DNA of 64,000 bases. Source: Aquanectria penicillioides (lineage: Eukaryota; Ascomycota; Sordariomycetes; Hypocreales; Nectriaceae). The first letter of the stretch is position 1. Each line of letters begins with the position of its first letter. Below the pieces are notes generated by a model. That model made no database searches and was not told where the DNA came from. It worked only from the letters and a program-made list of their open reading frames with translations. This document shows, piece by piece, positions 33,156-44,055 of the stretch. The stretch is taken from NCBI GenBank assembly GCA_003415625.1, contig PYIU01000003.1, positions 4,340,001-4,404,000 on the forward strand, given 5' to 3'. The translations under genes and the position numbers were made by a program.

Positions 33156-34799
33156 CTATCTTGCGCCTCGTCCCGCCAAAGACGCAGCTCGTGCCATCTG
33201 TGCATTCCTTGCTTGATCCCGACCTTGATCCCACGCTCTTCCAGTCTTCCCTTGCCGAGCGTCCCTCTCCGCCCGCTTCTCCTCCTTCAGCGTCCGCGCC
33301 TTCTCGCGCGGGTCGATAACCACAAGCTCCTCTTCCGCCTTTTTGCGGTTGCTGAGGTCCTTGCCCAGCTTGTCCGCTGCAAAGCTGAGGGAGTGAGACA
33401 TCCATCCCTCGTCATCGCTGTCTTCCTTGTCCTGCTTGTCCCAGGAAGTGCAGCTCTGGCAGTTGGCGATGAAATGCAAATCACACAGGCTAGCTTCCTC
33501 ATCCGCGCCAACGCCCTGGGCACCGCTCTCGTCTCCTTCGCCCTCAAGTGATGACACCGCGGCGTCCTTTCTTGGGGGCGCCTTGTCTAACCTTGTCTGA
33601 AATGCCTTCAATATGTTAAGAGTCTGTTGGTCATCGCTAGCCGTAGTGTTGCTGGCGCCCGGTCGCCGCTTGCGACCTCTCATGGACGTTTCTGGGATCA
33701 TCGACTCAAGTGCCGACTTCTTCTTCTCCTTTTCTGGTTGCTCTGTGTGGATCGTCCGCCTCATTGAAGCCTTCAGCGCTGCAATCTCTTCGTTGGCTTT
33801 CTCGAGGGCCGTCTTCTTGGGTAGTTCAGGCTCCGGCGAGGATTCCTCTCTCAGTCGACGGGGCGGTGGGCTAGGCTTCTTTTCTGGCCGGGATTGTCGC
33901 GTTGACTTCTCCTCATCCTTGTCCTCTTGTGGCTGTGGTGATATACTCCTCGGCCGAGGTTCTTCCTTCTTCTTTCCTTTTTGTTTTGGTGCCTTTTTTT
34001 TTGGCTGTGCTTCCTCCTCGGGATCTTCCATGACAAGTCTTGTGTCAAACTTGGCCTTCTTGAAAACCGGCACGTCCTCGTCGCCTTCTTCATCTCCAAA
34101 GCTCAAAAGTTGTTTGCCGCCTTTGCGCTTCTTTTTCTTGTCCTTTGGTGCGGGGGGTTTACTGGATGAATGTGCGGCAATTCGAGTCCTCTTCTTCATA
34201 TCCTCAAATGGGTTAACCAGAATCTCGATCCTTTCAATCTTGACTGGATAAATCGGTCGGTCTGTGGCTGAATCAACCTCCAACTCGCCCATCTTGGCCA
34301 AATTATAGATTGTATCGCCGGCGATTCTGCCGAACAGGGTATTCTTGCCATTCAACTCCTCGGTCTTGTCCAGTGTAAAGAAGAACTGGCTGCCGTTGGT
34401 ATTTGGGCGGGCCTCGTTGGCCATCGCTAGCAGGCCACGGCGATTAAACTTGAGTCGCGAATGAAATTCGTCCTTGAAGTTGATGCCCGTTGGTCCTGCA
34501 TTCTTCCCTTGCCGCTGGTCCATCGGCCAGGGGTCCAAGTCGCCGCTGAACGCCCCTCCATCATATATAGATTCTCCGCCATTTCCGGTGCCAGTGGGGT
34601 CTCCGCCTTGGACGATGAACCCAGGGACAAGCCGATGGAATATTGTGTTATCATAGTAGCCATCGAGTGCTAATTGCAGGAAATTTCGACATGTCAACGG
34701 TGTTTGCTTCGCAAAGAGTTCGACTGAAAGTTCGCCTTGCGTCGTGTGCAAAATGGCCGACGCCGTGGGCTGTGGCTCAAGATTGTAGATCGCGGACAT
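33156..34799 (-). CDS. CWC27: Cwc27-type spliceosomal cyclophilin
   Basis: CWC27 proteins are cyclophilins of the activated (Bact) spliceosome, partnered by CWC22. The intact single-exon frame from the ATG at 34799 gives 547 residues. An in-frame upstream extension exists but is not conserved-looking. The cyclophilin domain covers about residues 10-190: FHRLVPGFIVQGGDP at 54-68, NTNGSQFFFTL, and LNGKNTLFGRI. The residue equivalent to CypA Trp121 is Glu (TEELNGK), as in CWC27 relatives thought to lack isomerase activity. The remaining 350 residues are Lys/Glu/Pro-rich and disordered, with a KKKKRKGGKQLLSFGDEE segment and a Cys-containing patch (CDLHFIANCQSC) near residue 440. The gene lies on the same strand as the PPIL3 gene about 2 kb away. 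The call is firm. Confidence 0.94.
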   Translation of the reverse strand: MSAIYNLEPQPTASAILHTTQGELSVELFAKQTPLTCRNFLQLALDGYYDNTIFHRLVPGFIVQGGDPTGTGNGGESIYDGGAFSGDLDPWPMDQRQGKNAGPTGINFKDEFHSRLKFNRRGLLAMANEARPNTNGSQFFFTLDKTEELNGKNTLFGRIAGDTIYNLAKMGELEVDSATDRPIYPVKIERIEILVNPFEDMKKRTRIAAHSSSKPPAPKDKKKKRKGGKQLLSFGDEEGDEDVPVFKKAKFDTRLVMEDPEEEAQPKKKAPKQKGKKKEEPRPRSISPQPQEDKDEEKSTRQSRPEKKPSPPPRRLREESSPEPELPKKTALEKANEEIAALKASMRRTIHTEQPEKEKKKSALESMIPETSMRGRKRRPGASNTTASDDQQTLNILKAFQTRLDKAPPRKDAAVSSLEGEGDESGAQGVGADEEASLCDLHFIANCQSCTSWDKQDKEDSDDEGWMSHSLSFAADKLGKDLSNRKKAEEELVVIDPREKARTLKEEKRAERDARQGKTGRAWDQGRDQARNAQMARAASLAGRGAR

Positions 34800-35673
34800 C
34801 TTGATACCCTGGAACCGCTTGTTCGGTGGGTTTAGCCTCCGTTGCTGAGTACGGGCGCAGAGCGCTTCGTCGGCGAGAGTTGTTGTTGATGGAGCAAAGT
34901 GACCAGGCCAATGCTGAACAAGGCTGGAGCCGTGCATGAGTGGTGTCCACTCTTATCGATAAGAGATGTAGGCACCGGTAATTAGGTAGTTATACCTCGG
35001 TCGACGTTGAAACACAATACCTGCCTTACCTGGAGACAGCCTTGATATGAATAGTACAAACAATTGATTACCGGAAGAGCGAGTCTGTGTCCCCAAGTGC
35101 GTGATTTTGACGCGCAAGTTTTCACATTATGTCGGGAATGCATCTTGGGACACCAACATCCGTGGGTCATACACATACCCTAGACGAGGGCAATTAGGTG
35201 GTACACACTTAAAACAGAGGCACGAATAACCCTGAAAGTCGAGGACTCACACGTCGCTTTTCTCCAACATGTCATAGAGTACCCAACGTCGCATGCACTG
35301 CACAAGCGCTGCAGCTGCTTCATATTGTATGATGTTCGCTAGTTCGGTCAGGACAACCCCACCAGCGACTGTTCAAGCATCTAGACAATGTCGTTGGAAC
35401 AGGCTTCACAGCTTGTCCCCGACGCCAAGGGGCAGGTAATTATCTCGACTCTAAAGTTTCCGGAACAATGGGCATTGTGCACGGATATATATATGTGTGT
35501 GTATATACCTACTCGAAAAGATGATCCATCACAAACAACCCAAAAATAATACCTAGATCGATACCTCGATTCTGGGCAAGAAACAAGCCTGAGGATTGCG
35601 GAAGTCCACAGCACAACCCGCGATAGATTCCTATTTGACTATTCTGATTTGTTTTCATAAAACCCAGGTCAAA
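34800..35673. promoter_or_regulatory. divergent promoter region, CWC27 / orphan gene
   Basis: About 870 bases lie between two outward-facing start codons. AT content rises to the right, with a TATA-like tatatatatgtg at about 35485-35497. No gene is seen. Confidence 0.4.
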
Positions 35674-36573
35674 ATGGGAAGTCTCAGGTTGAGTGTTCCT
35701 ACCAGCAACAGCGTGAAGAAGAATCGACAACACTTCGTAGTCCGAATTCACTCAGTCGACAAATGGCACGAAGGCCTGCATTTCCGTCCACAAGGAAACC
35801 ATGCACATCAGAGATATAGGATTGATGAACCTCCAACTCACCAGGTGCGACGATTGGCTCTTGTAGAAGGTGAGAATAATTTGGACAGCAAGAAAAATGA
35901 GCCTTCAACATTAGAGGAGGGGGTTCTCTGCCATAGATGGGATTCTCCACAGAGCAGCCAACGTTCCGTCGTGAAGAGATCATCTGAATCTCAATATCCA
36001 GCACAGGTTTGTACCAACCACTCAGCTCCAGTGGACGAGCCAGGTGCAGAGAATGAGGAAATCCGGAAGCACCGAGCAGAAGCGTTACTGATTCTCGAAG
36101 GTAAAAAGCAACCTGTTCCAGACAGACACTATACAGGGATGTTTGCTAGCATATTTCGATCATTCGCCCGCCTGGAGGTCAAAGAGGAACAAGATCGCAT
36201 GCGCCTCCGTCGCGTGCTACATGGTGCCGCCAACCCTAGTCCTTTCCGGCCTCTTCGTGGTTGGGCATTTCTCCGAGATCTAATAGTCGGTTCTCTCGAT
36301 GAAAATGATGTTCATAGCCTTCCCCCCTTCATCCCTAATCAGCGAGCTTTTTTGCTAACAATAGAGGATATTAGGGGTCAACAGGCAGTTCGCGGGGCTC
36401 GGAATCTTGATGCGTGCTCCAACGCTGAATTGCGCAGGATCATGGCACGGGTGGAGGAACGAGGGTGGCGAGACGTGCTGTGGGTGTCGAACGTGGGAGA
36501 CAATCTGCCTTTGAGGATGGTGTCCACCACGTGTGTCAAGGAGCTGCAATGGGGGGATGTGTCCATGATTTGA
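35674..36573 (+). CDS. orphan protein of 299 residues
   Basis: I do not recognise this protein. The ATG at 35674 (gtcaaaATGggaagt) opens an intact frame with the composition of a real soluble protein. The first 150 residues are polar and probably disordered (KKNRQHFVVRIHSVDKW near the start). From about residue 133 there is a helical, charged region (EEIRKHRAEALLILEGKK, EEQDRMRLRRVL), then GWAFLRDLIVGSLDEND, a Pro-rich loop and a conserved-looking end (VEERGWRDVLWVSNVGDNL). There is no signal peptide, membrane helix or known motif. It lies between two minus-strand cyclophilin genes and converges on PPIL3 with only about 175 bp between stops. It may be a lineage-restricted gene. Confidence 0.6.
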   Translation: MGSLRLSVPTSNSVKKNRQHFVVRIHSVDKWHEGLHFRPQGNHAHQRYRIDEPPTHQVRRLALVEGENNLDSKKNEPSTLEEGVLCHRWDSPQSSQRSVVKRSSESQYPAQVCTNHSAPVDEPGAENEEIRKHRAEALLILEGKKQPVPDRHYTGMFASIFRSFARLEVKEEQDRMRLRRVLHGAANPSPFRPLRGWAFLRDLIVGSLDENDVHSLPPFIPNQRAFLLTIEDIRGQQAVRGARNLDACSNAELRRIMARVEERGWRDVLWVSNVGDNLPLRMVSTTCVKELQWGDVSMI

Positions 36574-36748
36574 GTGGTATGTCGGAGCTTGTCGGCTTTG
36601 GATGGTTTAGATATTGTAGGCCGTTGAACGCCTTTGGCTTGTCGTTGAACTTGACAGTAAACAACTCGATGCCTATTTTATGAATAGTTTGGAATAGGAG
36701 GGTTGTGCTTTGCCATTGTACTTTTAGTGAACTTGGCTCGTCTCGCAA

Positions 36749-37306
36749 TCAACCTGCGAGAGGATTCGCGTGAATAGTGACCTTTTCGATCTTAAATGGC
36801 TCCTTTGGGCGGTTCTTCCGATCCACCTCAACAGCCTCCATCTTGGCTAGAGTAGCCAAGCCCTCGTCACCAATAACCTTTCCGAATACCGTGTTCAAGT
36901 TGTCCAGGTGCGGTGCCTTGTCAAAAGCAATGAAGAACTGAGAGCCATTTGTGCCGGGGCCCTTGTTTGCCATAGACACTGTCCCACGCGAGTTGTGCCG
37001 TAACGTGGGGCGGATCTCGTCCTCGAAGGTGTCTCCCCAGATGCTGCGTCCACCTTTTGGATTCTCCGGGGGCGAGGGTACGGCAGGGCCTCCTGTTTGA
37101 ACCATGAACTTCGGGATTAGGCGGTGGAAGGGAGACTTGTCGTAGTATCCGGAAGCGCAGAGGGCAAGAAAGTTCTGGTGTGGAAGGTTAGCACGCGACG
37201 AGGCTGAGATGGCACTTGGCGGAAATACCTCTGCAGTTTTGGGGACGCTCTCGCAAAAGACCTCGACCTTAATGTCGCCCAGTGACGTGTGAAGAGTAAC
37301 AGACAT
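36749..37306 (-). CDS. PPIL3-type cyclophilin (Cyp10 class)
   Basis: This is a single-domain peptidyl-prolyl isomerase of the PPIL3 class, which is found in spliceosomes of other eukaryotes. Exon 1 (37306-37229) and exon 2 (37174-36749) flank a 54-nt intron (gtattt...ccag) to give 167 residues, close to the 161 of animal PPIL3. The intron is a multiple of three and has no stop, so an unspliced reading would add 18 residues. Key blocks are FHRLIPKFMVQTGGP, GTVSMANKGPGTNGSQFFIA and NTVFGKVI. The position equivalent to CypA Trp121 is His (KAPHLDN), as in PPIL3, and predicts weak cyclosporin binding. The call is firm. Confidence 0.93.
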   Translation of the reverse strand: MSVTLHTSLGDIKVEVFCESVPKTAEVFPPSAISASSRANLPHQNFLALCASGYYDKSPFHRLIPKFMVQTGGPAVPSPPENPKGGRSIWGDTFEDEIRPTLRHNSRGTVSMANKGPGTNGSQFFIAFDKAPHLDNLNTVFGKVIGDEGLATLAKMEAVEVDRKNRPKEPFKIEKVTIHANPLAG

Positions 37307-39628
37307 GGTGGACTTGGTTCAGCGGTAGGACTCGGGGCCTCGATGCGGTAACTGTCCTAGTACTTGGTGGTTGTGACGAACAGGTTTGGTGGTGATGTTT
37401 GAGATCGAGCAGCAAAAAACATGCAGCCAATCCAACCCAGCCAAACTCGGAGCTTCCACCAGAGAGTTTCAGCCTTACCACGCGCCACACCACAGGAGGT
37501 GAGTATGGGGTACTGCTGTGGCTTATGTGGCTCAGGGGAAACAAAGCTGACAGCCATGTACCTCATCGGCAGCTAGCTTGAGGGTGTGAAGCTCCTCTAC
37601 CTACTGTGCAAACAATGTACCCACCCAAATATGGGGCCGCGCTCCACACATCCTGTGGGACAGTGGGACACTGGGACAGGCGAAGGCGAACCCCCCATCT
37701 AACTCATCAGCCCGCACCGGGCAGATCAGCAGTTGTCGTATCCACGATATTAATGAAAAGACGGTGTCTGACGTGCATTGCATGCCGAAATGATGCATGT
37801 ATGGACGTATGTAGAACACAGCAAGATGCAGAGTTTAATGAACCGCATGCACCCCTAGAACGTCGCGTAGCATAGCGTAGCCCACATCTCGAGAGTTTTC
37901 GCTGGGGGTTTTTTTTGTGACCCTAAAACGACACGCTGCTACCCTAGAGAAACAACGGCCTGCACTTTTCAACCCCTCCAAACTCGCATACGATGGCAGA
38001 CGCTCATAAATTCATGGAGAATTTTATTTCATTTTCGCTCACATAGCTCATGGTCCCGGGAATTTGATATCTTCCGAGGTGCTCGGGCCACTGCCACGTT
38101 GGCACTCATGAAATTGTCCGGCTCCATCCATCAACGATGATGATCCCTAACCCATGTTCTACGGAGCACGACCCTCATCCGCCTGTGAATGATCCCCGCC
38201 CCCAGCATGACGGGCCAATATTTCGCACATGGCTAAATTTCTCAATTGGGATGTCAGTTATGGGCATAACCCCAAACCATTAGTCGCCCAAAACCCTTAA
38301 CATTGCTGTTAAGGACGTGTGGTGAAATTGCTGTCTTGCCCTTGTAGAGGCACGTGTGAGCCCACAGACCACGACCACAACGCCTAGCTCAGGGGCTCGA
38401 AATGAAAAGACGACCCATCAAACGACGACCGCCAGAGGGTTTAGGCGGTGACTCCCCAGTTCCAGCGCCCTGCCCATGCTGGTCTACAGCGACTGAGATT
38501 ACGCACCCCCCACATTGTAATTTCTGACGTCACCGCTTTTTCAATCACCCAGATCTAGATCGTTCTTCCTAGGCTTCATGGGCTGACTTTGAGAACCTGC
38601 TCCGAGAGGCACCCAGAGTACCACTTGCCAAGTTCGGAAATTTAGGACGGGAGCTAGATCACCATTGCCTTTGTGTAATGCAACTAGGAAAAGACACTCG
38701 ACGGCGCCAACACCGGGAAACACAGAGTCATCAAAATAGACGGACGAATAACATTTGAAGAATTTTTACTTCTTTTTTTTGTGCCTGTTACAACTACCTA
38801 TACACAGGACGGGGGCTCAGGAGAAGGTCATCAGAAGGAGACAAGCTTGCTCCATGGATCCAAATATGGCACATGTCTGTGCCCAAGTTCCCTTCCCTGG
38901 GACGTCATGGCCATTCCCGGCCTATACTCGCCATCCCTCATCCAAATTTCGAAAGAATTATGCAATCGTTATGCTGCTATCGAGAAGAGTATGGCCCGCC
39001 TCATCGTACCAGACCGAGGTCAGACTTTCATCGTCCCCTCCGCCCCTCTTTAAAAAAAAAAAATGCAAGCCATTCCTGTTTCCTCCCATCTTTGGGGTAT
39101 CCTTTTTCCATCGCGGAGGGACCTCTTTTTTTCCTTTTCGTTCATTCTCGGTCTTTCTTGGTTTCCATTTCGAGGCTGGCCAAGCTCCTCCCCTGTATTC
39201 TATTCCTTCAAACGTTTCCTCCGAGAGGTGACCCCGTTGATTCTTCGCGCAGACCTCTTCCTCATGTAACCCCCCCACGCCAGGAAGAGAAAGTCACACA
39301 GAGGTCGTAACATGCAAACAGTTGCAGAAAAAAAAAGGGGTGGGTATGATCCGTGTTCCGTTTTTTTTGGGTGCCGAAAGACTTGCTGGAAATTTTAGGT
39401 TCGCATAAGAAAAAAAAAAGCAGTCGCTAAATGCCAAAACGTAGATGAGAGATGAAGATCATTCTGTTGTGTTACCATGCAAGTGGCTTCAAACAAGTGC
39501 GAGAATGTCGGGTCAAGGATCGATAAAAAAAGGAGTTGGGCCTCGTCACCGGGTAGTAGAGTGACATCGAAGGCCGAATCGGCGTTAGATTAAGGGAATC
39601 GTGGGTTAGGCATAATCCACCAACTATT
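37307..39628. other. intergenic; PPIL3 promoter and cyclin 3' flank
   Basis: About 2.3 kb holds no supported gene. The segment has several A or T homopolymers (37903-37911, 39052-39063, 39409-39419) and T-rich patches. A long 3' untranslated region of the cyclin gene may cover its right part, inferred from gene orientation only. Confidence 0.45.
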
Positions 39629-40890
39629 CTATTGTTGGTTCATACCATGCTGGCCCATATACCCGGTGTATTGGTGAGCGTGCTGACCATACATCGAGTT
39701 ATGGTGTTGTTGAGGGGTAGGGGTGACAGGACAACGGGGAGGCATGTGGTATGACTCCTTCACCATGTTATGGTTATTCACCACCAGGCAGTTTCCGTCA
39801 GGAGTGATGGGCGGGGTGAGATATCCATCGAACCCCATTGTGGCGCCGTGGCCCTTCTGGGGGGTGCTATATATGTTTGAGTGCTTGGTGGCGGGCTCAG
39901 AAGGGGGCGAGGGAGGGTTGGCAGTTCGACGGGCGATGGCAGCCTGCTCGGCCATGAAGTCGGCAAGCTTCTGAGATACCCTGGACAGGTTAGGTGTTGA
40001 GTACTTGCGGCCCAAGGTAGGCGAGGGCTGGTGGAGGTGATGAGAGAGGGTCAGCAGAGTGAGGTTCTCGGTGTGATCCCACTCTCCGTCGTTGACTTCG
40101 GGGCGGCCGAGGATGGCTCGGGCAAGGGCGAGAGAGGATCTGGCCATGGTCGAGGGCTTGGTGGAAACAAAGTCTCGGTGGTAGAGGGCAATCTCGCATA
40201 AATAAGCGGCCATATTCTCGACTTCCCGGTCGTCACCCTCCTCCGCAACCATCAACTGAGAAAAAAAGTCCACAGTGGGATGGCCGATAGTCCATTCCAG
40301 GGTGTTGAGGACATGCATCTCCATTTGGGTGAACATGCCGGCGTCGTACAGGCCACAACACATGTTGTTGAGCTCATGGATTTGGGGAACACGGTCCTTC
40401 TTGTCACCATACTTGGCAGCGATGAGGAGAGCAGCGCAGCCCACCAGTTGGTAATGCTGCTTGTAGACGACGCGCTTTGAGCAGTATCGGTCAAGGAGGT
40501 TGACTGTGAGGAATAGGGTCTCGGGGAGAAGGGCGAAGGCAGCGTGGGCTTCGATCAGGAAGTCGATCAGGTAGGGTCTCATGAACCATTGGATCTCTCG
40601 TTGCATGTCGATGAGGCTGGCATCGGGGAGAGTTTCATCCTATTGGAGGTTAGCATGGGAACCAAGGGAGGCATGCACACTTGTATGTGATTGGAACCTG
40701 CCTCCATGTGCCTCATGTGCTGCATGATGTCCTCAAGATACTCGTCGCCTGCTAACCGGGAGAGCTCGCCGGCGATAATGTCTTGGCGGTTGCGGGCGAT
40801 CATCTTGGCGGCATCGCGAGCGCTGATTCTTGAATGGCGAGGCTCATCTGACTCGACGAAGAAGGTGTTGTCGTTGTGAGAGTACGCCAT
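39629..40890 (-). CDS. G1/S cyclin (Cln/Puc1 type)
   Basis: G1 cyclins of this class activate Cdk1/Cdc28 at the start of the cell cycle. Two exons (40890-40681 and 40639-39629) are joined over a short 41-nt intron (gtgtgc...gctaacctccaatag, with a good CTAAC branch site) to give 406 residues. The N-terminus MAYSHNDNTFFVES is followed by a helical region and the cyclin box at about residues 80-210: DMQREIQWFMRPYLIDFLIE, ALLIAAKYGDKKDRVP and MHVLNTLEWTIGHPTVDFFS. The C-terminal 150 residues are Pro/Ser/Thr/His/Gln-rich with TPP and SPP sites, typical of a PEST-type degradation region. A very long gene-free interval lies upstream, so the gene may have an extended regulatory region. Confidence 0.93.
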
Positions 40891-43800
40891 GCTGGGCGAT
40901 GTTTTTTTTTGGTTTGTGTTAGGAACGATGTGAAAATTAGTGACTCGAGGCTCGAAGTCAATGAGAGACTGGTAAAGTTCCCCAGGAATCTTGGTCGGAG
41001 ACGATTGAATGAGTGATTGAGCTCGGATGTGCACGAAAGGAGTGATGCACACCGAGGAATTAGGGTATTAAGATATTAAAGAGCGTGGTGAAGAGTAACG
41101 AAAAGAGTGACTGTGGCTGGTAACGAAGCCAGGAGCATGAAAAGACACTGAATCGGTGGAGGCAAGGAAAGGGATTGGATTGATTGGAAAAGGGGTCGTT
41201 TAAAAACGAGGTCGACTCAAGGGCTCTAAAGACAGCTTATGCATCAGTACGGGGTTCCGATGCGGATGGGATCTTATTGGCACCAAGACAAGTGCCGGAG
41301 AGTCCAGGGGTGCGGCCGGTTGCCGATTTGGACTATCCCTTGGGAGATTGGGATGTGTTGGCGCGAGAGGTCGGAGCCATCGGCACGGGAAGGGGATGGT
41401 GACTAAGGAGGAAGGGAGGCTTACCGCCACAGCTTGGAGATGTGGTCAAGGCTGTCGAAAAGTGAGACAATGCCCTGAGATCGAGTGGGAACAACGAGCT
41501 AACGTCTCCCACAGAGCAATACTTCAGGACTGAGGTCTTGGTGGAGAAGGCTGCGGTATGCGGAAGAAGCTCCTCGGCATGCAGCTACAAGGAGAGGATT
41601 AGATTCACTGTCGTAACCTAATCTCGGGAAGCTCGTGCCAGCGACATACCTTGCTCACTCGAACGGGTTGAGTTTTGTAGAGGTCACCACGTCGGTTAGA
41701 CAGAGGCGACACCTTGTACGGTGGTTGTTTATGGGTTGGGTGAGAAAGAGGTTGTGGGTGCAAATTCCCTGATGCTCCAAAGATCTTGGACCGGAGATTT
41801 TTTTTTCTTGACAATCCACTGTTCGTGCACACACTCGATGGGGGGAGACGAAATGTGACTAAACTCGACGGACGGGAATTGGCAGACCGGCGTTGACTGA
41901 GAGACACCAGGCGAAGATCAAGACGTCGATAAACCAGTCTCGGGAAGGGCACAAGAAAATCGTCTCGTGAGAAGGGAGCGAGCGAGCGAGTCGATTGACG
42001 ACGACGGAGGGAGTGGATGGGACTGAATTCCTGTTCGGGCAACGAAGGAATTTGCAGCGTCGAAGGAGAAGTTGGATGGGGGGAGGGCAGGCCGGGGCGG
42101 GAGAGAAAAGTGAAATACCAGCAAAGGTTTCGTTTGATTCACTTTTGCAGACCGTCCTTTTTGGTGGTGCCGTCTCACAGCTTCTGGGTCCGGGCCTTTA
42201 ATAGGGCGGGCTGGGGAAAGGGCTGTAGAGGGAGAGAGTCGGTGGGAGCCCAAAATCAGGTTCTCCTCGTCCCAAGCGCGTCTGCGGCCTGTAATCGGGT
42301 CAGGAAGAGACGGAAAGGAAGTGAGGGAATGAATGGATGAGGAAGAGAGAGAGGAAGGGGAGGAGGAGGTTGCGGGTTGAAGGTAGGAGGAGGATGGGAG
42401 AGGAGGAAAAGGACTGGCGGAGAGGTACGCGAGGTAGTTTTAACAGACCAGCCAACGGAACCAGCCAAAACCAGTCGGTGGTAGGTACCAAAGCCAGCGA
42501 GTGCAGCGCAACGCAGTGGGCAGTGGGCAGTGGGTAGCCCAGTGGGTACATGCTCGGCCTTGGACGGATGTACCCTGCGCTGCTCTGTGCGCGGAGGGAG
42601 TGGTTGTGGCGCGCCCGCCAGGTACTTTGGCCCCATCCCATCCCAGCAGACGGCCCCTGCCCAGGAGGCCCCCCCTAGGAGTCACCACCACCTCACCCTC
42701 ACTTGTCACCCTCTCAATCAAGCGTCTCTCAGCCAGCCAGCCAGCCAGAGCCAGGAGCTGCACGCAATGGGAGTGGAGTGGGGTGGATGGACGGGGGGGC
42801 CGCCTTGGGACTGGGGATCATGGGAGGGGGGCTTGAGGCTTGGGCTTGGCTCACTCCCTCCCTCGCTCCTGCATACAGAGAGGTACCTCAGGTCACGTAC
42901 CGCGTTGCCTTGTTGCTGCGCTAGAGACACGCACCTAAGGCACGCTTTCGGGGGGGTCGTCTCCATCATCCAAGGGGAGGGGGGCTGGGCTTGGGCTTGT
43001 GCTTGGGCTTAGGATGGGGGGGTTGTTGGGGGTGAGCAATCGAAGCGGCATGGGCATGGGGGCGTGCCAGGTACAGCGCTGTACATTGCTCTCTTCCCGT
43101 ACGTACCTGGATCAGGTTTGTGCCAATTGTGTCGTGTCGTAGCGTGTTCTGTCTCTCGGCTGGGGAAATTCAGTGCGAGCCCGACAGGGATCCGCGTGCG
43201 GATAGTGGACGATGGATGAAGATGCGTTTTTTTTTTCCCTTTCCTTTCAGCCCGGGCGTGTAAGGCGGCGTGTCACCAGTAATATCGTGGAAGCTGGCGT
43301 GAGGGGACTGAAAGAGAGGAAGAGTGAGAAGAAAAAAAACGGCCGGGTTCAGATCGAACAATCAGATCTGTGTTTGTCCCTGCTGGTTGGATGATGGTAG
43401 CAGCAACCGATGGTTTGTGCAAACGGAACGCTGCGGCGGGACGACTGTGAGGCTCAAATGCACAGGCCTGATATGGTGATGAAGGAAGAGAGAGATGGTC
43501 CTCATGCGAAGAACTGATGAATATGTATTCATGTGGTCCAGAGGAAAAGCACAAACGAGGCGGGCAGCCAGCGAACAAACGGATGCAATTGTGCCTGCCC
43601 GTGGTGTGATATATCCATCCCCTCTGCATCCCAGGCCGTTTGTCACGACCTACAATTGGCCTATCTAAGGCAGGTCGCCTCTATTTGTTGACTTGCCGTT
43701 GTCAATAGATGATACGGCATATTGTTTGTTTGGAAAAGCTACATGGCGGCCGATGAAAGGCCTCGCTGAGCGAGGCCGCAGGCGGCCTGCTCACGATTGT

Positions 43801-44014
43801 GCACCGGATTGTGAGTCTTGTACCCGGTTGATGTGCCCGTCCTCTATGCATCCGTTCACCACTGGCTCACTTGCACCGGCTGAACGCTGAAAGGGCTGCG
43901 AATGGCAGGTGAGCAGCGCAGGCTCGCTACAGCCGGACTTGGTACGCACATCAAGGCCCGTCAGAGCAGCCCGGCTTTTACCAATTGAACACGACACGAT
44001 TACAGCACCCACAA

Positions 44015-44021
<7 letters not shown>

Positions 44022-44053
<32 letters not shown>
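44022..44053. repeat. (CA)16 microsatellite
   Basis: Sixteen uninterrupted CA dinucleotides, preceded by a short CG/CA mixed run. Confidence 0.97.
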
Positions 44054-44055
<2 letters not shown>

